This document shows, in pieces, positions 43,201 through 54,618 of a DNA stretch of 64,000 nucleotides; position 1 is the stretch's first letter, and the number at the start of each line of letters is the position of its first letter. The notes under the pieces are model-generated. The model ran no database searches, had not been told where the DNA came from, and saw only the letters and a list, made by a program, of their open reading frames with translations. Origin of the DNA: Spirogloea muscicola (lineage: Eukaryota > Streptophyta > Zygnematophyceae > Spirogloeales > Spirogloeaceae); the NCBI GenBank assembly GCA_009602725.1, contig WELB01000134.1, positions 8,287 to 72,286 on the forward strand, read 5' to 3'. Both the position numbers and the translations under genes were made by a program.

Positions 43201-44421
43201 ACTTGGAAGACGTCCTCAGTGATGGCCCGCAGCGTGGCAGCAAGCTCCGCAAGCAGCTCAGCTTTGCACTAGTCCGTCAGCTGGGTGCAGTGACCAATGC
43301 CCGTGGCCACGTCAACGGTCTTGCCCAGCATTGTGATTGCGGCACAGCGGTTCTCAGGCTTGCGCAGCAGCGCAAGAATGGTGGTGACCGCGCCTGCCTT
43401 GCGCCGCCACTGCGACGAGCCTCAACCACCGTCCAAGGAATGCGACCGCCGCTGCAATGGAAGGCCCAGCAAGCCGGCTGCTCCACACGCCCACCGGCAA
43501 TGTTGATGAAGCCGATGTCAATGAGCGCGGCAAAGGCCTCGGCATGGGTGGAAATCTCCACGCGGCTCGCATATGTGGACCGCTTCAGCGTGAGGTGCTT
43601 CAGCACCTGCGCCATGCCACAGGCACGACAGGACGTGAGCGGTCGGGCTGGGCTGGCGAGAGGAAGCAGCAGTGCGTCTTGGACAGCCCAGGAAGGTCAC
43701 AGAGGTCACCGAGGTGACCAGCTCGGCAGTTTTAGGGTTTAGGATTAGGCTCAGGGCTCAGGGCTGGGACTTGGGGTTCAGGGTGGCAGCAGCACGTGCT
43801 GTACCTTGGCTATGAGGCCCTCCCGCACGGTCGCCTGGAAGGCATCCGGCAGCCTAAGACACGCAATGGCCATGGACACAGCGCCCAGGGGGAAGCACTG
43901 CCACGAGCTGTGGCGTGCGAGCGGCGGCGGCGGCGGCGGCGAGACCTGGGGAAGACGAAGAAGTAGGGGGCGGTGCTCTGCTGCTGCGTCACCGGGCCCG
44001 CGACCAGCGCCGCAGACGCCAACGCCTACACAAACTCGTCTGGCAGCTGCCGAGGCCAGCGGGTCGACGAGCTGAGTGGCTGGACTCGCGAGCAAAGCCC
44101 GGCGGCGGCAGCGCCGGTGGCGGAGCGGCACTGACGGCGTCGCGGGAGGAGGCTGGCGCGGCAGCCAGGACAGCGGCAATGCCGGCTGCGGCGGCGTCGG
44201 CGGCGGCGGCGTCGCGTGGCGCATCAGCCAAGCGCGCCAGCAGGCCGAGGAACAGGGCGCCGGCGTCGCTCGGCGCCACGTGCTCCGCCAGCGCCCTGGA
44301 GGCCGGCGCCACCATCAGCGGCGGCGGCAGCGGCGGCGGCGGCGCACTGGAGCGTGCGCAAGAGCTCGGCGGCGCGCGGCAGCTCCTCGGCGCTCAGCTC
44401 CACCTCGATGGACAGCCTCAT
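40293..44421 (-). CDS. ARM-repeat/WD40-repeat protein, identity not resolved
   Basis: Exons I can phase: 42963-42904 (VRSYFGHRNAVFAMAYG), 42772-42702 (DHSRDQLISGSKDSTLIIWS), 42594-42502 (VVKTLDISQHYACSMDIDAN, then HQTLLVASAAK), one ending 40753 (TCLDCGGSNGHEVLSGSMHA, HIRSWDLRALL) and the last 40500-40293 (LYHNLRWVNSHSTLFAAGND, stop). These are WD40 blades. Upstream minus-strand exons are alpha-helical and armadillo-like: 43910-43805 (PLGAVSMAIACLRLPDAFQA), about 43615-43490 (MAQVLKHLTLKRSTYASRVE) and about 43395-43270 (AVTTILALLRKPENRCAAIT). The probable start is MRLSIEVELSAEELPRAAEL at 44421, 158 bp from the VPS52 start. ARM plus WD40 occurs in plant LIN/CERBERUS-type proteins, but I see no U-box, so no name is given. 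The split into one gene is inferred from continuous orientation. Confidence 0.62.
41237..41734 (-). other. 165-aa ORF of unknown, probably transposon-derived origin
   Basis: An open frame of 165 codons within a long intron of the ARM/WD40 gene, lower in GC and less Ala-rich than its surroundings. It starts MELMHDIRSRQATPYGYITE. The frame upstream (41735-42050, minus) continues with recognisable but interrupted codons that take part in the fold-back repeat. I do not recognise the protein. Its position inside an inverted-repeat structure and its interrupted extension suggest a decayed mobile-element gene. Confidence 0.45.
41860..42245. repeat. Fold-back inverted repeat, arms of about 180 bp
   Basis: 41860-42050 and 42070-42245 are diverged reverse complements around a short spacer. 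For example CTGGCAACATTGAGATGACT at 41999 pairs with GAGTCATCTCAAAGTTGCCA at 42100-42119, and GATACTATGCTTCCGCAGG at 42221 pairs with its complement near 41870. Identity is imperfect, so the palindrome is old. It lies in an intron of the ARM/WD40 gene. Confidence 0.8.
43727..43790 (+). repeat. Telomere-like repeat in an ARM/WD40 intron
   Basis: TTTTAGGGTTTAGGATTAGG followed by degenerate CAGGGCT words. On the gene's sense strand it reads CCCTAAA. Confidence 0.65.
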
Positions 44422-44469
44422 GGCGCCGGCGGCGGCCGCGGCGGGCTGTGGCAGTCCAGGCCGAGGTCC

Positions 44470-44555
44470 GGTTTAGGGTTTTGGGGAGGCTAGGGTTCGG
44501 TGTTAGGGTTCTGAGGGCTCCAGCTCCAGGGTTTAGGGCTTGGGGTTGGCTGTGC
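44470..44555. repeat. Telomere-like repeats in the 158-bp divergent promoter
   Basis: GGTTTAGGGTTTTGGGG, TAGGGTTCGGTGTTAGGG and AGGGTTTAGGGCTTGGGG lie between the ARM/WD40 start (44421, minus) and the VPS52 start (44579, plus). Plant telo-box motifs (AAACCCTAA) are known promoter elements, so a regulatory role is possible. Confidence 0.65.
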
Positions 44556-44578
44556 GGACGCCCGCGCGCGGCACCGCC

Positions 44579-47500
44579 ATGGCGGCGGTGGCAGCGGCGG
44601 CGCCGGACGCCGTGGANGCTGCGCCGCCGGACGGCGGGCTGGCGGACCTGGACGTCACGGCCGGCGACCTCACGTTCGGCGGCGAGGACGGCGCCGACGG
44701 GTAAGGGCCGCCCTCGCCGCCGCGTCTCCCACGCGGTGCGGCGGCTGAGCCTGACGGCGCCGCAACGCGCGGCGGCGGGCTGTGCAGCGACGAGGTGTCG
44801 CTGCTCGGCCTGGCGGAGGAGCTCGAGAGCTTCCGGGAGCAGGAGGTGCGCGTCTTGGCCGCCGCCAAAGTCGCCGGCGTGGGGCCCGCGGTGGCAAGGG
44901 CGCGCGCATAGAGGCTATGCCGCGGCCGTGGCGCTGAGCGCCAGCGGCGTCGTGGGCTGGCCGCCGCAGGAGGTGGCGGCGATCCTGAAGCAGGGCGCGG
45001 AGCTGCGCGAGTACGCGCGCGGCGTGGAGGACAAGCTGCGCCTCGTGGAGCTGGAATCCATCCAGGCACGGCCGCTGCCGCGCCACGCCGCGCCAGCGAG
45101 CAGCCGCCGCTGTCGCAGCAGCTGGCGTGACGCTTACTTGGGGGCTGCCGCTCCCGGCGCTTCGCTGCCGCAGGACTACATCCGAGAGAACGACAACCTG
45201 GTGACGCTGCACACGCAGATCCGCGAGTGCGACGGCATCCTCGGCCAGATGGAGTCCCTCCTCGGCGGCTTCCAGGTCAGCCGGCTGCCCGTCTGGGCCG
45301 CCGCGGCAGTCTCCTGGTGCCCCATCTCGCTGCTGCGTCTGTCGCAGCTCCTGGCCATCGATGCCTGGCGCGCGCGGCCATGGCGGATTGCAGCGCGATC
45401 TGGGCTCGATCAGCGCGGAAATCAAGAGCCTCCAAGAGCAGTCCCTCGGCATGGGCATCAAGCTCCGCAACCGCAAGGTCGCCGCCTACTCGCCGACGCC
45501 GCCGCCCATCCCTTGCCCGCTATTGGGATCGGGCAGCAGTCTGCAGCAGCCGCGCTGCTTGGAGCGGGCAAGCCGGTGCCTGATGGGGTGGCCAGCGTCG
45601 CCCTCGCGGCGTTGGCACAGGCGGCAGAGAGCCGACTTTCGTGGTTCATTGAGGAGATGGTTGTGCCCCCGGAGCTCGTCGACACAATCATGGACGGCGA
45701 GGTGAACCGGCGTCCCCGTGCACAATGCTGGTACTCGTCAGCGCCTCGCCCTGACGCACCGGCAGCCAGCTCACACTGGCTGCCCTTGGGCTTGGCCTGC
45801 GGTGCATTGCCTCCAGGTAAACGAGGCCTTTGTTCGAGCGCTGCAATCGCTTCACCGCAAGCTGCAGTTTGCAGCCGAGGAGCCGGCGGCACGCACGGCT
45901 GCGGCGCTCAAGGACGTGGAGCCCGTGCTGCACAAGCTGCGTGCCAGAGCCCTCTTCAAGGTGCGCCTCCCCCGATCCTGTCACGCCTCGCCTCGCCTCC
46001 TGCTGCAGGGCTGGCCAATTTGCGCTGGCACCGCCACCATCATCTGCTGCTGCTTCACTGCGCCTAGCTAGCTTACGGAAAGACGGCGGCGAATGCAACC
46101 AGGGCCGGGAGTACCTGATGCAGAAGGTGTATGCCCTTCGCAAGCCCAAGACTAATGTCCAGATCCTCCAGCAGAGCGTGCTGCTCAAATACAAGTGAGA
46201 GCAAGTGCCCCTCGATTGACTGATCACTGTGGCGTACTTGTGCTTGCACCCCATGCCGACCTCAGCGAGCTGCCAACCGAATACACTGGAAACTTAGGCT
46301 TCTCCATCCGCCGAGTTGAGCACCTCAAGTGGTATTCACTTGCAGGTATGTGGCGACATTCCTCCAGGAGCACGGGAAGGACGTCTTTGCTGATGTGCGG
46401 GCGGCGTACGTCGAGACCATGAACAAGGTCAGTCTGAACAAGGCCTGGTCGCTCGGCCGCTGTCACCCAGCAGCCCACGGAGAGTCCACTTGCACTGCTG
46501 ACAAACCCTCCATACATATTGCTTGCTGCTGCTCTCTCGGCAGGTCCTGAGCTCGCACTTCCGGACGTACATCCATGCGCTGGAGAAGCTGCAGCTGGAC
46601 AACGTTAGTCGCACGGACCTGATCGGCGTAGAAGACAGCAGCAAGGGCGCCGGCGGCCTCTTTGCACGGGGCCAGCAGCCACTGAAGAACCGCTCAGCCG
46701 TCTTCTCCCTTGGCGACCGCGCCTCCGTGCTCCAGGACACTGACGAGCCGGCCATCATCCCGCACATTGCAGAGCTGGGGGACAAGAGATTTGCGTACGA
46801 GGTCCTGTTCCGCAGTCTCAGCAAGCTGCTCATGGACACGGCCACAAGCGAGTAGGACTTCAGAAGCCCCGCCCTACCCCTGCAATCTCACAGAGGAGGT
46901 TGTGGTGACTGGGTCTTGTTGGGTTGAAAGCAAGCTGACGGCTTTGGGTCGCTCATTGGGCGTGCAAGAGCTTGTGTTAGGTACCTCTTCTGCTCGGACT
47001 TCTTTGGCGAGGATGTCACATTCCAAGACATCTTTGCAGGTACGTATGAGCACGTTGCGGGCAAGCGTGGCTTGGCTGCACTCTTATACCTGTCCTCATA
47101 ACTCAAAAGACGACTTTATACTGCTCTTACGCATATTCATGAGGTACCAACCTCCTTACTGCATTCTGGCGAGAAAATCATTATCAACTGTTGCTGAATC
47201 CTTTCTGAGCGAGCATGAATGTTGAGGGGCACTGGTCGGTTTGGCTTGCTGCGTCACTCTCGCTCGCTGACAATGAGCAAAAAGGATGTGGAGGTCACAG
47301 GCCCCTTTGCGGTGATCAACGAGCACCTCACGGCTGTGCTGCCCAATTGCTTCGACGCCATCGGCCTCATGCTCATGATCAGAATGACTCACCAGCACCA
47401 GGTGACGTCCTACAGGATGCATTCGCCGCTGGCATGGAGGCCATTGGTGCGGCAAGTCACTGCCGCGCTTGACTGCTGCAGGATGCATCTGAGCAGGCAG

Positions 47501-49107
47501 TGGCCCATGTGCGTGTCGCAGCTGCTGATGGTCCACCGGCGCGTCCCGTGCCTAGATCCCCACTTCGACAAGGTCAGGTGTTCGTAAAGGCCGGAGGAAG
47601 TTGTCACATGCTCCGTGCAAAGCAGTGAGCGCAGCTGTCTCCTGGGAAGTAATGTCTCAGCGCAGTGCGTCTGACAAGAGATGAGCTTAACTGCCCACTG
47701 TTTCGCAGGTCAACCTGATGATCTGGCCGCGATTCAAGGTGGTGATGGACATGCAGCTGCAGAGCGTGCGTGCAGCAAATGTGCGCAGCCTTTGGGCAGC
47801 GGACGTGCACCCGCACTATGTCACGCGCCGCTATGCCGAGTTTGCCGCCTCACTCACGCAGCTCAGCTCGCCAGACGGCAGCGGAGACGGCCAGGTTGGT
47901 GCTGTATGCCATGGCTTCTGCCTGTGTGCAGGTGGGGGCATGAGCCTGGGGTCTGACGTGCTTGGCTGCACTTGCCGCTGTTCTTGCAGTTGAACCTGAA
48001 CCTGGAGCGTTTACGGGCTGCCGTGGACGACCTGCTGGTGAAGCTGGCGCGCATGTTTCCCACGCAGAAGCAGCAGACCATCTTCCTGATCAACAACTAC
48101 GACCTCGTGCTGGCCATCCTCAAGGTGCCTCTTTCTTACCTCCGCACTTGCCAGCCGGGCTCTTGTCAGCAAGCGCCAACAGACGCACCGCCAGCTGACA
48201 TCTGCACAAAGTCAACTTGTGCAGGAGGCCGGCGTCACCGGTGGCCGGACTCTGCACCTCTTTGAGGATTTACTCACCAGCAGCAGCACTGTGTTTGTGG
48301 TAGGCAGCAGTTGCATCCTACACAACTGCCGGCACCTGCTGAGCACTGCCTTGCACTTTCTTGAGGTGCATGCTGCAATCTATGGCAGGAGGAGGAGCTG
48401 CGTGAGCATTTTGGGTCGCTCATTGCATTTGTCAAGGTGCGGGCAGGTGAGCTGCCACCAGCAGCCTCCTCTGCAGAAGGATTGTGCTCCCTATGGTGCG
48501 CTTCATATGCACACCGGGGCTGGGGCATGCTGGGTTGATGGTGTGGCGCTGCGATTGTGCCAAAGGCAGCGGCGACGAGCAGCTCCATACGGGTGCTGGG
48601 CCGGCGCCGCCGCCCATCATGCTCAAGGAGGTGGAGCCATTGGTGAAAGACTTTGCAGCCCGCTGGAAGGTCGGCACTCTTGTGCCCCACCGCTGGCATT
48701 GCTGCACCGTATCCTGCACTTTTGGTGGTCACTAATGGATGGAGAACCAATATAAACTGCTGCGGCGGTTGTGCAGGCTGCAATTGAGGTAATGCACAAG
48801 GACATCATCACCAACTTCAGCAACTTTGTGTGCGGCATGGAGATTCTGCGTGCAGCGCTCACGCAGCTCCTGCTCTACTATACACGCCTCTCCGACTGCC
48901 TCAAGGTGGGCAGGTCGTCTGCCACACCGCAGCTAAACAGTGCCCGCCTGCCGTGGCTTTTAAGGGCCTGATGAGTTGCTTCCAGCCGGCATCCAACGTG
49001 TGACATGTGTGTTGTGACAGAGGGTGGAGGGCGCAAGCGTGCTGGGCAAGGACGTGGTGTCCACGTCGTCTATTATGTACGAGATTAAAAAGTACAGCCG
49101 GACATGA
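44579..49107 (+). CDS. VPS52: VPS52, GARP/EARP tethering complex subunit
   Basis: Twenty exons: 44579-44700, 44788-44845, 44970-45065, 45174-45275, 45394-45477, 45621-45701, 45817-45960, 46103-46194, 46346-46427, 46544-46851, 46981-47039, 47301-47401, 47522-47572, 47709-47894, 47990-48124, 48225-48299, 48389-48436, about 48550-48669, 48777-48905 and 49021-49107. They total about 720 aa, the plant VPS52 length. It tethers endosome-derived vesicles at the trans-Golgi with VPS51/53/54. Blocks: ARGVEDKLRLVELESIQ, HTQIRECDGILGQMESLLGG, EEMVVPPELVDTIMDGE, YALRKPKTNVQILQQSVLLK, DVRAAYVETMNKVLSSHFRT, PHIAELGDKRFAYEVLFRSL, LLMDTATSEYLFCSDFFGED, NCFDAIGLMLMIRMTHQHQ, DVHPHYVTRRYAEF, VFLINNYD-like IFLINNYDLVLAILK, EVEPLVKDFAARWK and the C-terminus SSIMYEIKKYSRT. 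The intron at 45066 begins GC (GCACGG). The acceptor of the 48550 exon is unclear. One N at 44617 makes codon 13 ambiguous. Confidence 0.96.
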
Positions 49108-50200
49108 CACGAGGTTGGAGGCATTTGCGCCCTTGCCAAGTGCCGACCGCAGGTGCTGCCAACCGCAGGCCTGTCTTACTGCATGCCTCAGTCCTGGATT
49201 GAGGAGGAGCGAGCCGGAGCTTCTGGCGCAGGTTGTGGGTGCCCACAAATGTCGCCTTTGGGCTTGCGCTTCCAGAGCAGCACGGAGGAACTTACATGGA
49301 GCAGAGCAAGGAAAGGGACAGAGGAGGGCGGAGGTGGGAAAGGACTTGGGTTGAGGAAATTGAAAAATGGATAGGGAGCAAACCATGCTCTGATCGTGGA
49401 GGGCCAGAGTGGCCAAGAACAGAAGGCAAGCACATCCACAGATGTGAGCCAACGCCGCCTTCTGCTTTGCTGACCCAAGCAGTAGCCGCAGGAGCTCGTG
49501 AAGGCCGCTGACCGATGCCCGAGTATCGGGTTCAGCCTCCAAGCCCCCCTGCCACCGACTGCAGTTGGCTCAGCCTTCTTTTGGTGCGGAGCTCAGGGAT
49601 GGGCCTCGTTCATTCTATTGTGGGCTGGCTATTCACAGGCCATGCCCCCTTTGGAGAGGCTGTTTCAACTTTCACAGTTCTGGCCCCCTTGGGATATGTC
49701 GGGCATGGGCCTGGGCTCGCTGCCGCCAGGCTGACATGCGGCCGCGTAGGAGCGAGAAGGGGCTCTCGTGAAGGAGGAGAGGAATGCGGGGGGCATGCAG
49801 TAGAAAGAAAGGAACGGCTCTTTCAGTGAAAGGCAATGGCTGTGAGAGGCCAGCCCAAAGGGGATGAAGCATAGGACCAAGCGCGTGGTGTGTGAGGAGG
49901 GGGCCTGAGTGGCTGAGTCCAGAGTAAGCTCTTCCGAATGGGCCGAGCTTTGTAGAAGACAGCCACACTCTTGTCAGACTCTTTCTCTTCTCTTTCTCCA
50001 GGTGAGGACGATGGCTGCCTGTGAGAGGCTAGCCCAAAGAAGAAAGTGCTCGCCCATTGAGAATAGGGGCTGGAACAACCAGCCCGAAAAAGAATGAACA
50101 GAGTACGAGAAGGGGGCCAGCCCAAAGGAATGGACAAGGGCTGAAAGAGCAGGATACTAGCCTCCAAGACGTCAGCAAGTGGGCTTCTCAATTACCTCGA
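49108..50200. mobile_element. Intergenic region with at least four LINE-type hairpin tails
   Basis: Tails at 49621-49666 (+; GGGCTGGCTATTCACAGGCC then CTTTGGAGAG), 49860-49813 (-; GGGCTGGCCTCTCACAGCC), and 50092-50005 (-; two in a row, the first a perfect GGGCTGG-TTGTT-CCAGCCC followed by CTC-AATGGGC-GAG). None has the full peptide beside it. They are either extremely truncated LINE copies or a short non-autonomous element using the same tail. Confidence 0.6.
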
Positions 50201-50243
50201 GTCAGTGAAGTGCAAGCGACGCAGGTGGCCACGGGGTGCAGGA

Positions 50244-53200
50244 ATGGAGGCAGCGGCCAGCCCAGAATGGAGAAGGAGCGGACAAGGTCTGGAAGGGCCG
50301 GGCATGGCAGCAGGCCCTGGCGCGCCACCAGCTGGCAGCCCGGCAGCCGGCGGGCCCGGGCCAGGCGCGGCGGCCGCGGCCGCCNNNNNNNNNNNNNNNN
50401 NNNNNNNNNNNNNNNNNNNNNNNNNNNNNNNNNNNNNNNNNNNNNNNNNNNNNNNNNNNNNNNNNNNNNNNNNNNNNNNNNNNNNNNNNNNNNNNNNNNN
50501 NNNNNNNNNNNNNNNNNNNNNNNNNNNNNNNNNNNNNNNNNNNNNNNNNNNNNNNNNNNNNNNNNNNNNNNNNNNNNNNNNNNNNNNNNNNNNNNNNNNN
50601 NNNNNNNNNNNNNNNNNNNNNNNNNNNNNNNNNNNNNNNNNNNNNNNNNNNNNNNNNNNNNNNNNNNNNNNNNNNNNNNNNNNNNNNNNNNNNNNNNNNN
50701 NNNNNNNNNNNNNNNNNNNNNNNNNNNNNNNNNNNNNNNNNNNNNNNNNNNNNNNNNNNNNNNNNNNNNNNNNNNNNNNNNNNNNNNNNNNNNNNNNNNN
50801 NNNNNNNNNNNNNNNNNNNNNNNNNNNNNNNNNNNNNNNNNNNNNNNNNNNNNNNNNNNNNNNNNNNNNNNNNNNNNNNNNNNNNNNNNNNNNNNNNNNN
50901 NNNNNNNNNNNNNNNNNNNNNNNNCACGCCTGCCCGCGCCTGCGCCTCCTGGACCTCAGCGCCAACCGCATCGCCAGCCTCGACGCGCTGCCCGCCGCGC
51001 TCGCCGGCCTGCGCACCCTGCTCCTGCGCGGCAACGCCGTGGCCTCCACCGCCGGCCTCCAGCGCCTCACCTCGCTGGAGGGCCTGGACCTGGCGCACAA
51101 CCTCGTGCGCAGCGCCCCGGAGGTGGCGCGCCTGGGCGCGCTTCCGCACCTGCGCGACCTCGCGCTGGCGGGCAACCCCGTCACCCTGCTCCCCGGCTTC
51201 CGCGCCGCCACCTTGGCCTGCCTGCTCGGCGACGGCCGCCCCGAGGTCAGCCCCGACAGTATCGCCCAGCCTGCGTATGCATACCTGCTGCGCCCGCACA
51301 TTGAGGACTCGGCCCCTACTTGCGCAGCTCGTCCTGGATGGCAAGCCGGCGAGCGCGTGGGAGCAGCGACAGGCGCAGCTTTCCTCCTGGAGAGGCAGAG
51401 GGCCGGCAGACTGGCTTGTGGCGGCGAGCGGTGGGCCGCCGGCATCTCCGGACCCCTCCTGGATGGAGCTGCTGGATGAGCGCTGGCTCCTGGGAGCCCG
51501 CGGCGGCCACCGTGTGCCCAGCAGAGGCAGTGCAGGCCTGTGCGAAGAAGAGAGCGAAGGTGGGTGCCGGGAGCCTGCAGCCCCGCGAGACAGCGCCCTC
51601 GACACATTTGTGCAGAAACCGGAGGAGGCAGCCAATGGTGGCGATTGCCAACGTGAGAGAGCATCGAGAGAGAGCCATGATGCCGTTGACGACAGTGAGC
51701 AGCGCAGCAGTCTGGTCGGTGCGCTAGCCGGCATGCCCTTGGGGTGGGAGGGCGGCCTGGGGCATTTCGGAGGTGCACCTGATGCTGGCGGGGGTGGACA
51801 CTTGGAGGCGTTCAGCGGGCACGAAGACGGCGGCTTGGAGGGCTTGTCTGCATTGTGCTCCTTGGAGGATGTTGCTGCTGCTGAGTCTCAGCCCCATGGA
51901 CCAACAGGCACGCCCCCCACTCCACCACACTACGAGCCCGACCTGCTCGTGCGGCGGCACGATGTGGAAGACACGGCTCTTGGAGAAAGACACGCGGCTT
52001 GGGGCACTGAGGATGGTGGCCACCGCAGCAACGGTGGCAGCAGCGCCACCAGCAGCAGCAGCAGCGACGTTGCTTGGTCTGACAGCGGCAACAGCGTCGG
52101 CAGCAGCCCGGAGCTCAGCTTGCTGTCGGCGAGGCTGGCCGCACGCTCGCAGGCACCTCCCGTGGCTGCCGCATGGCAGGCGGAATCCTCGATGCTCTCC
52201 GCAGACTCAGTTCTGCCAGCCGAGCATGACCACCGGGCTGGCGCAGGGGGACAGCAACCGGGCTCGTCCTGCAGCGGGCCTGGCAACGGGCTGCGCTTAC
52301 GAGTGGGGTCCCCATCGGCCGACCACAAGTTGCCACCCTTTGCTGGCGAGCACACGCTCACACTGCCCTGGCCGGAGGACGTTACGTTGGGCGGCGGCCA
52401 GGCGGGGCTCCTGTACAACGACGACATGGTCGCACAGGCTGGCGGGGGCGGGGTGCTGACAGCCGACGGCAATGGTCTCCAAGGCGGCAGGGAGGTGGGC
52501 GGGCAGCAGCGGCCCCCTCCCCGCCGAGCGCGGCGCATGGCGTGGATGGAGGGGTCCTTGGTGGCGCCCTCGTCAGCTTCGTCCTCCCTGCCGTCCTCCC
52601 CGCTAGGCCCGAGGGCTGGCCGTCGGCTGCCTGCTTTGCGGCACGTGTGGCCTGCTGCCTGGGAGGCCCTGTCGCCCCACCTCGGCAGCCAGGCGAGCAC
52701 CCCTGCTGTGTCCCCACGCCCGATCGCCCATCATGACGCCCAGAACGCCGATGAGGCAGCCCTGGCTGCTCTTTTCCACAAGACAATTGCTGACCGCGAG
52801 CATGAGGAGCGGTGCCTGCGTGCTGTGCGGTGCACATGCCTGCGATTGTGGGAGGATGGCCGGCACGCAAGGTAAGGAAGCCCAGCAGTCCTGCTTCCTG
52901 TCGTGCCTCAATGGTTGGACCTTTGCCCGGCCATGGGGGCGCCAACCACATACTGAAGTTGGCGCTCGCACAGGCCTGCAGTACTCCTGCTCAGCTCCAA
53001 GTGGCACCTCTACTTCCTGCAGGAGGACACGAGTGTCTCACTCCTCTCACACAGGCCTGGTGAGACGATCTCGAGCCGGACTTACCTGTTGCTTCTCTCG
53101 GCGTCCGTTTTTCTCCACTTTGATACAATATCTTTGCCTTCCATCTTGAACAAGATAGGGGCCAGCTCCAGCTCTGATCACACAGCGGCAGGCATGCAGA

Positions 53201-54618
53201 GCCTTCCTTATCTGTGATGGCAAATCATAGCACATCAGACCTGCGCAGGCTTTGCCTTGGCCTCAACCGGCAAGTGCTCAGGTGGGACGGATGTGAAGAA
53301 CCGAGCTGTTGAAACCTTTGAGTTGTTGGTGCCCAGCAATACGACAGGCTATAGGAACCTTGCTATATCATGCTTTGCAATCCCCACTGCTTTGCTGCCT
53401 ATGCAGCTGTTGACAGGTCTTTGATTGCTGTACTGTATGTCCTCGTCCTTCACACATACTCCTCTGTAAACATGTGATGCATCACGTTGCCACATGCAGG
53501 GTGGATGTGGGGGTGGCAGCCTCTTACGTCGTCCTGTTGCAAGCTGCGAGTATCACTGCAGAGCTTCTGAGCTTGCTCGTGGAAAGGTCGATGGCTGAGC
53601 CGTTGCCGCTCGTTGTTGAGAGGTAGGCTTCGAGCAGCCTTGTTGTTGCTGCTGGACCTCATAGCCGTGTTGTGGCGTGTCTTGGCATGTGCCATGCATC
53701 ACCTTTGACAACACAGTTGGCGTGGTTATTTGTCAGCTGGGAAGCCAAACAGCTCAATTGGCTTCAACAGTGTCTGGGTGAGCTCCGGCCGCTCAACCTG
53801 CACTTGTACACAATGCTACGCGTGCGGCGGCCACCAGGTACTGCACTTGGCAGTTGTCTTGGAAGCTACTCATCATTGGAACTTTCCATTGCTTGCTTGG
53901 TAGCTTTCCCAAGGTGACAATGATCAGTCCCTATTGCAGGCCCTATATGGCAGCTGCAGAAGCTTCTCAGGCGGACGTGTAGTGATCCTTTAGCAGTCCT
54001 CTGCTGCAGGTCTCACTTGGGAGCTGCAGATATTGGTAGCAACGTCTCAAACCCTTGCCCTGTGCCAAGAGCAATGGCCATTGCTGGGGTCGTCCTTCTC
54101 TATGCCGGATCCTAAACACACCGTGTACTTCCTGTTGCTGTGCAAGGAAAGCCTTCATAATGTGATCCGATTGGTGAGTTTGCTGATATGCCTATGCCAC
54201 CTAATCTACTTTCTGGATAATCTGACTAGACATCTACATCTGCAAAGTAAGCATTCATGTTGCAAAGCACCGTGGACTCTGAGAATTTGCATAACATCTT
54301 GCCAATCCAAGATTGTGTCCGAGCTCTGAAATCTGGATCTTTTAGGCAGCAACCATTGACTGCCGATCATAGTGTCACAATGAGCTTGTTTGTATCAATG
54401 TGACGCTCTTGATGGGCCTCGGCGAGTGTCTTACTGTGTATAAGCAGGACGCCAGTCGAAACGACAACTTGCTCAAGGTGTCATTCAGAAGAGGATCAGA
54501 ATGGCAGTTGCAATTTGAAAATGCTGAGCAATTGCGTCGACATACTTCAATATTGAAGGCTCTGCCAGCACAACCTGTTGGGCCATCCTTAGAGGTTCTT
54601 ATACCTGTTGGCCCATGA
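50244..54618 (+). CDS. Leucine-rich-repeat protein, interrupted by a gap
   Basis: The 5' exon (ATG at 50244 or 50304) is Ala/Gly/Pro-rich and runs into the 540-N gap. After the gap, 50925-51245 gives SDS22-like LRRs (RLRLLDLSANRIASLDALPA, LRTLLLRGNAVASTAGLQRL, LRDLALAGNPVTLLPGF). An 82-base intron leads to 51328-52871, beginning LVLDGKPASAWEQRQAQ, a long Ser/Gly-rich low-complexity region and then HDAQNADEAALAALFHKTIA. Further exons: 52974-53059 (AVLLLSSKWHLYFLQEDTSV), about 53212-53279 (STSDLRRLCLGLNRQVLR), about 53500-53621 (VDVGVAASYVVLLQAASITA), about 53719-53838 (LAWLFVSWEAKQLNWLQQCL), 54009-54173 (HTVYFLLLCKESLHNV) and one ending at the stop 54616-54618 (GLGECLTVYKQDASRND). LRRs followed by a PH-like C-terminal half recall STK11IP-type proteins; that name is only a suggestion. 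Confidence 0.7.
50385..50924. other. Assembly gap (540 N) inside the LRR gene
   Basis: Flanked by coding sequence in the same orientation, so part of the N-terminal LRR region is missing. Confidence 0.95.

Noticed and set aside
44076-46067. 663-codon plus-strand open frame
   Set aside because: It reads through VPS52 exons and introns in changing relation to the true frame; the exon chain with conserved VPS52 blocks explains the region.
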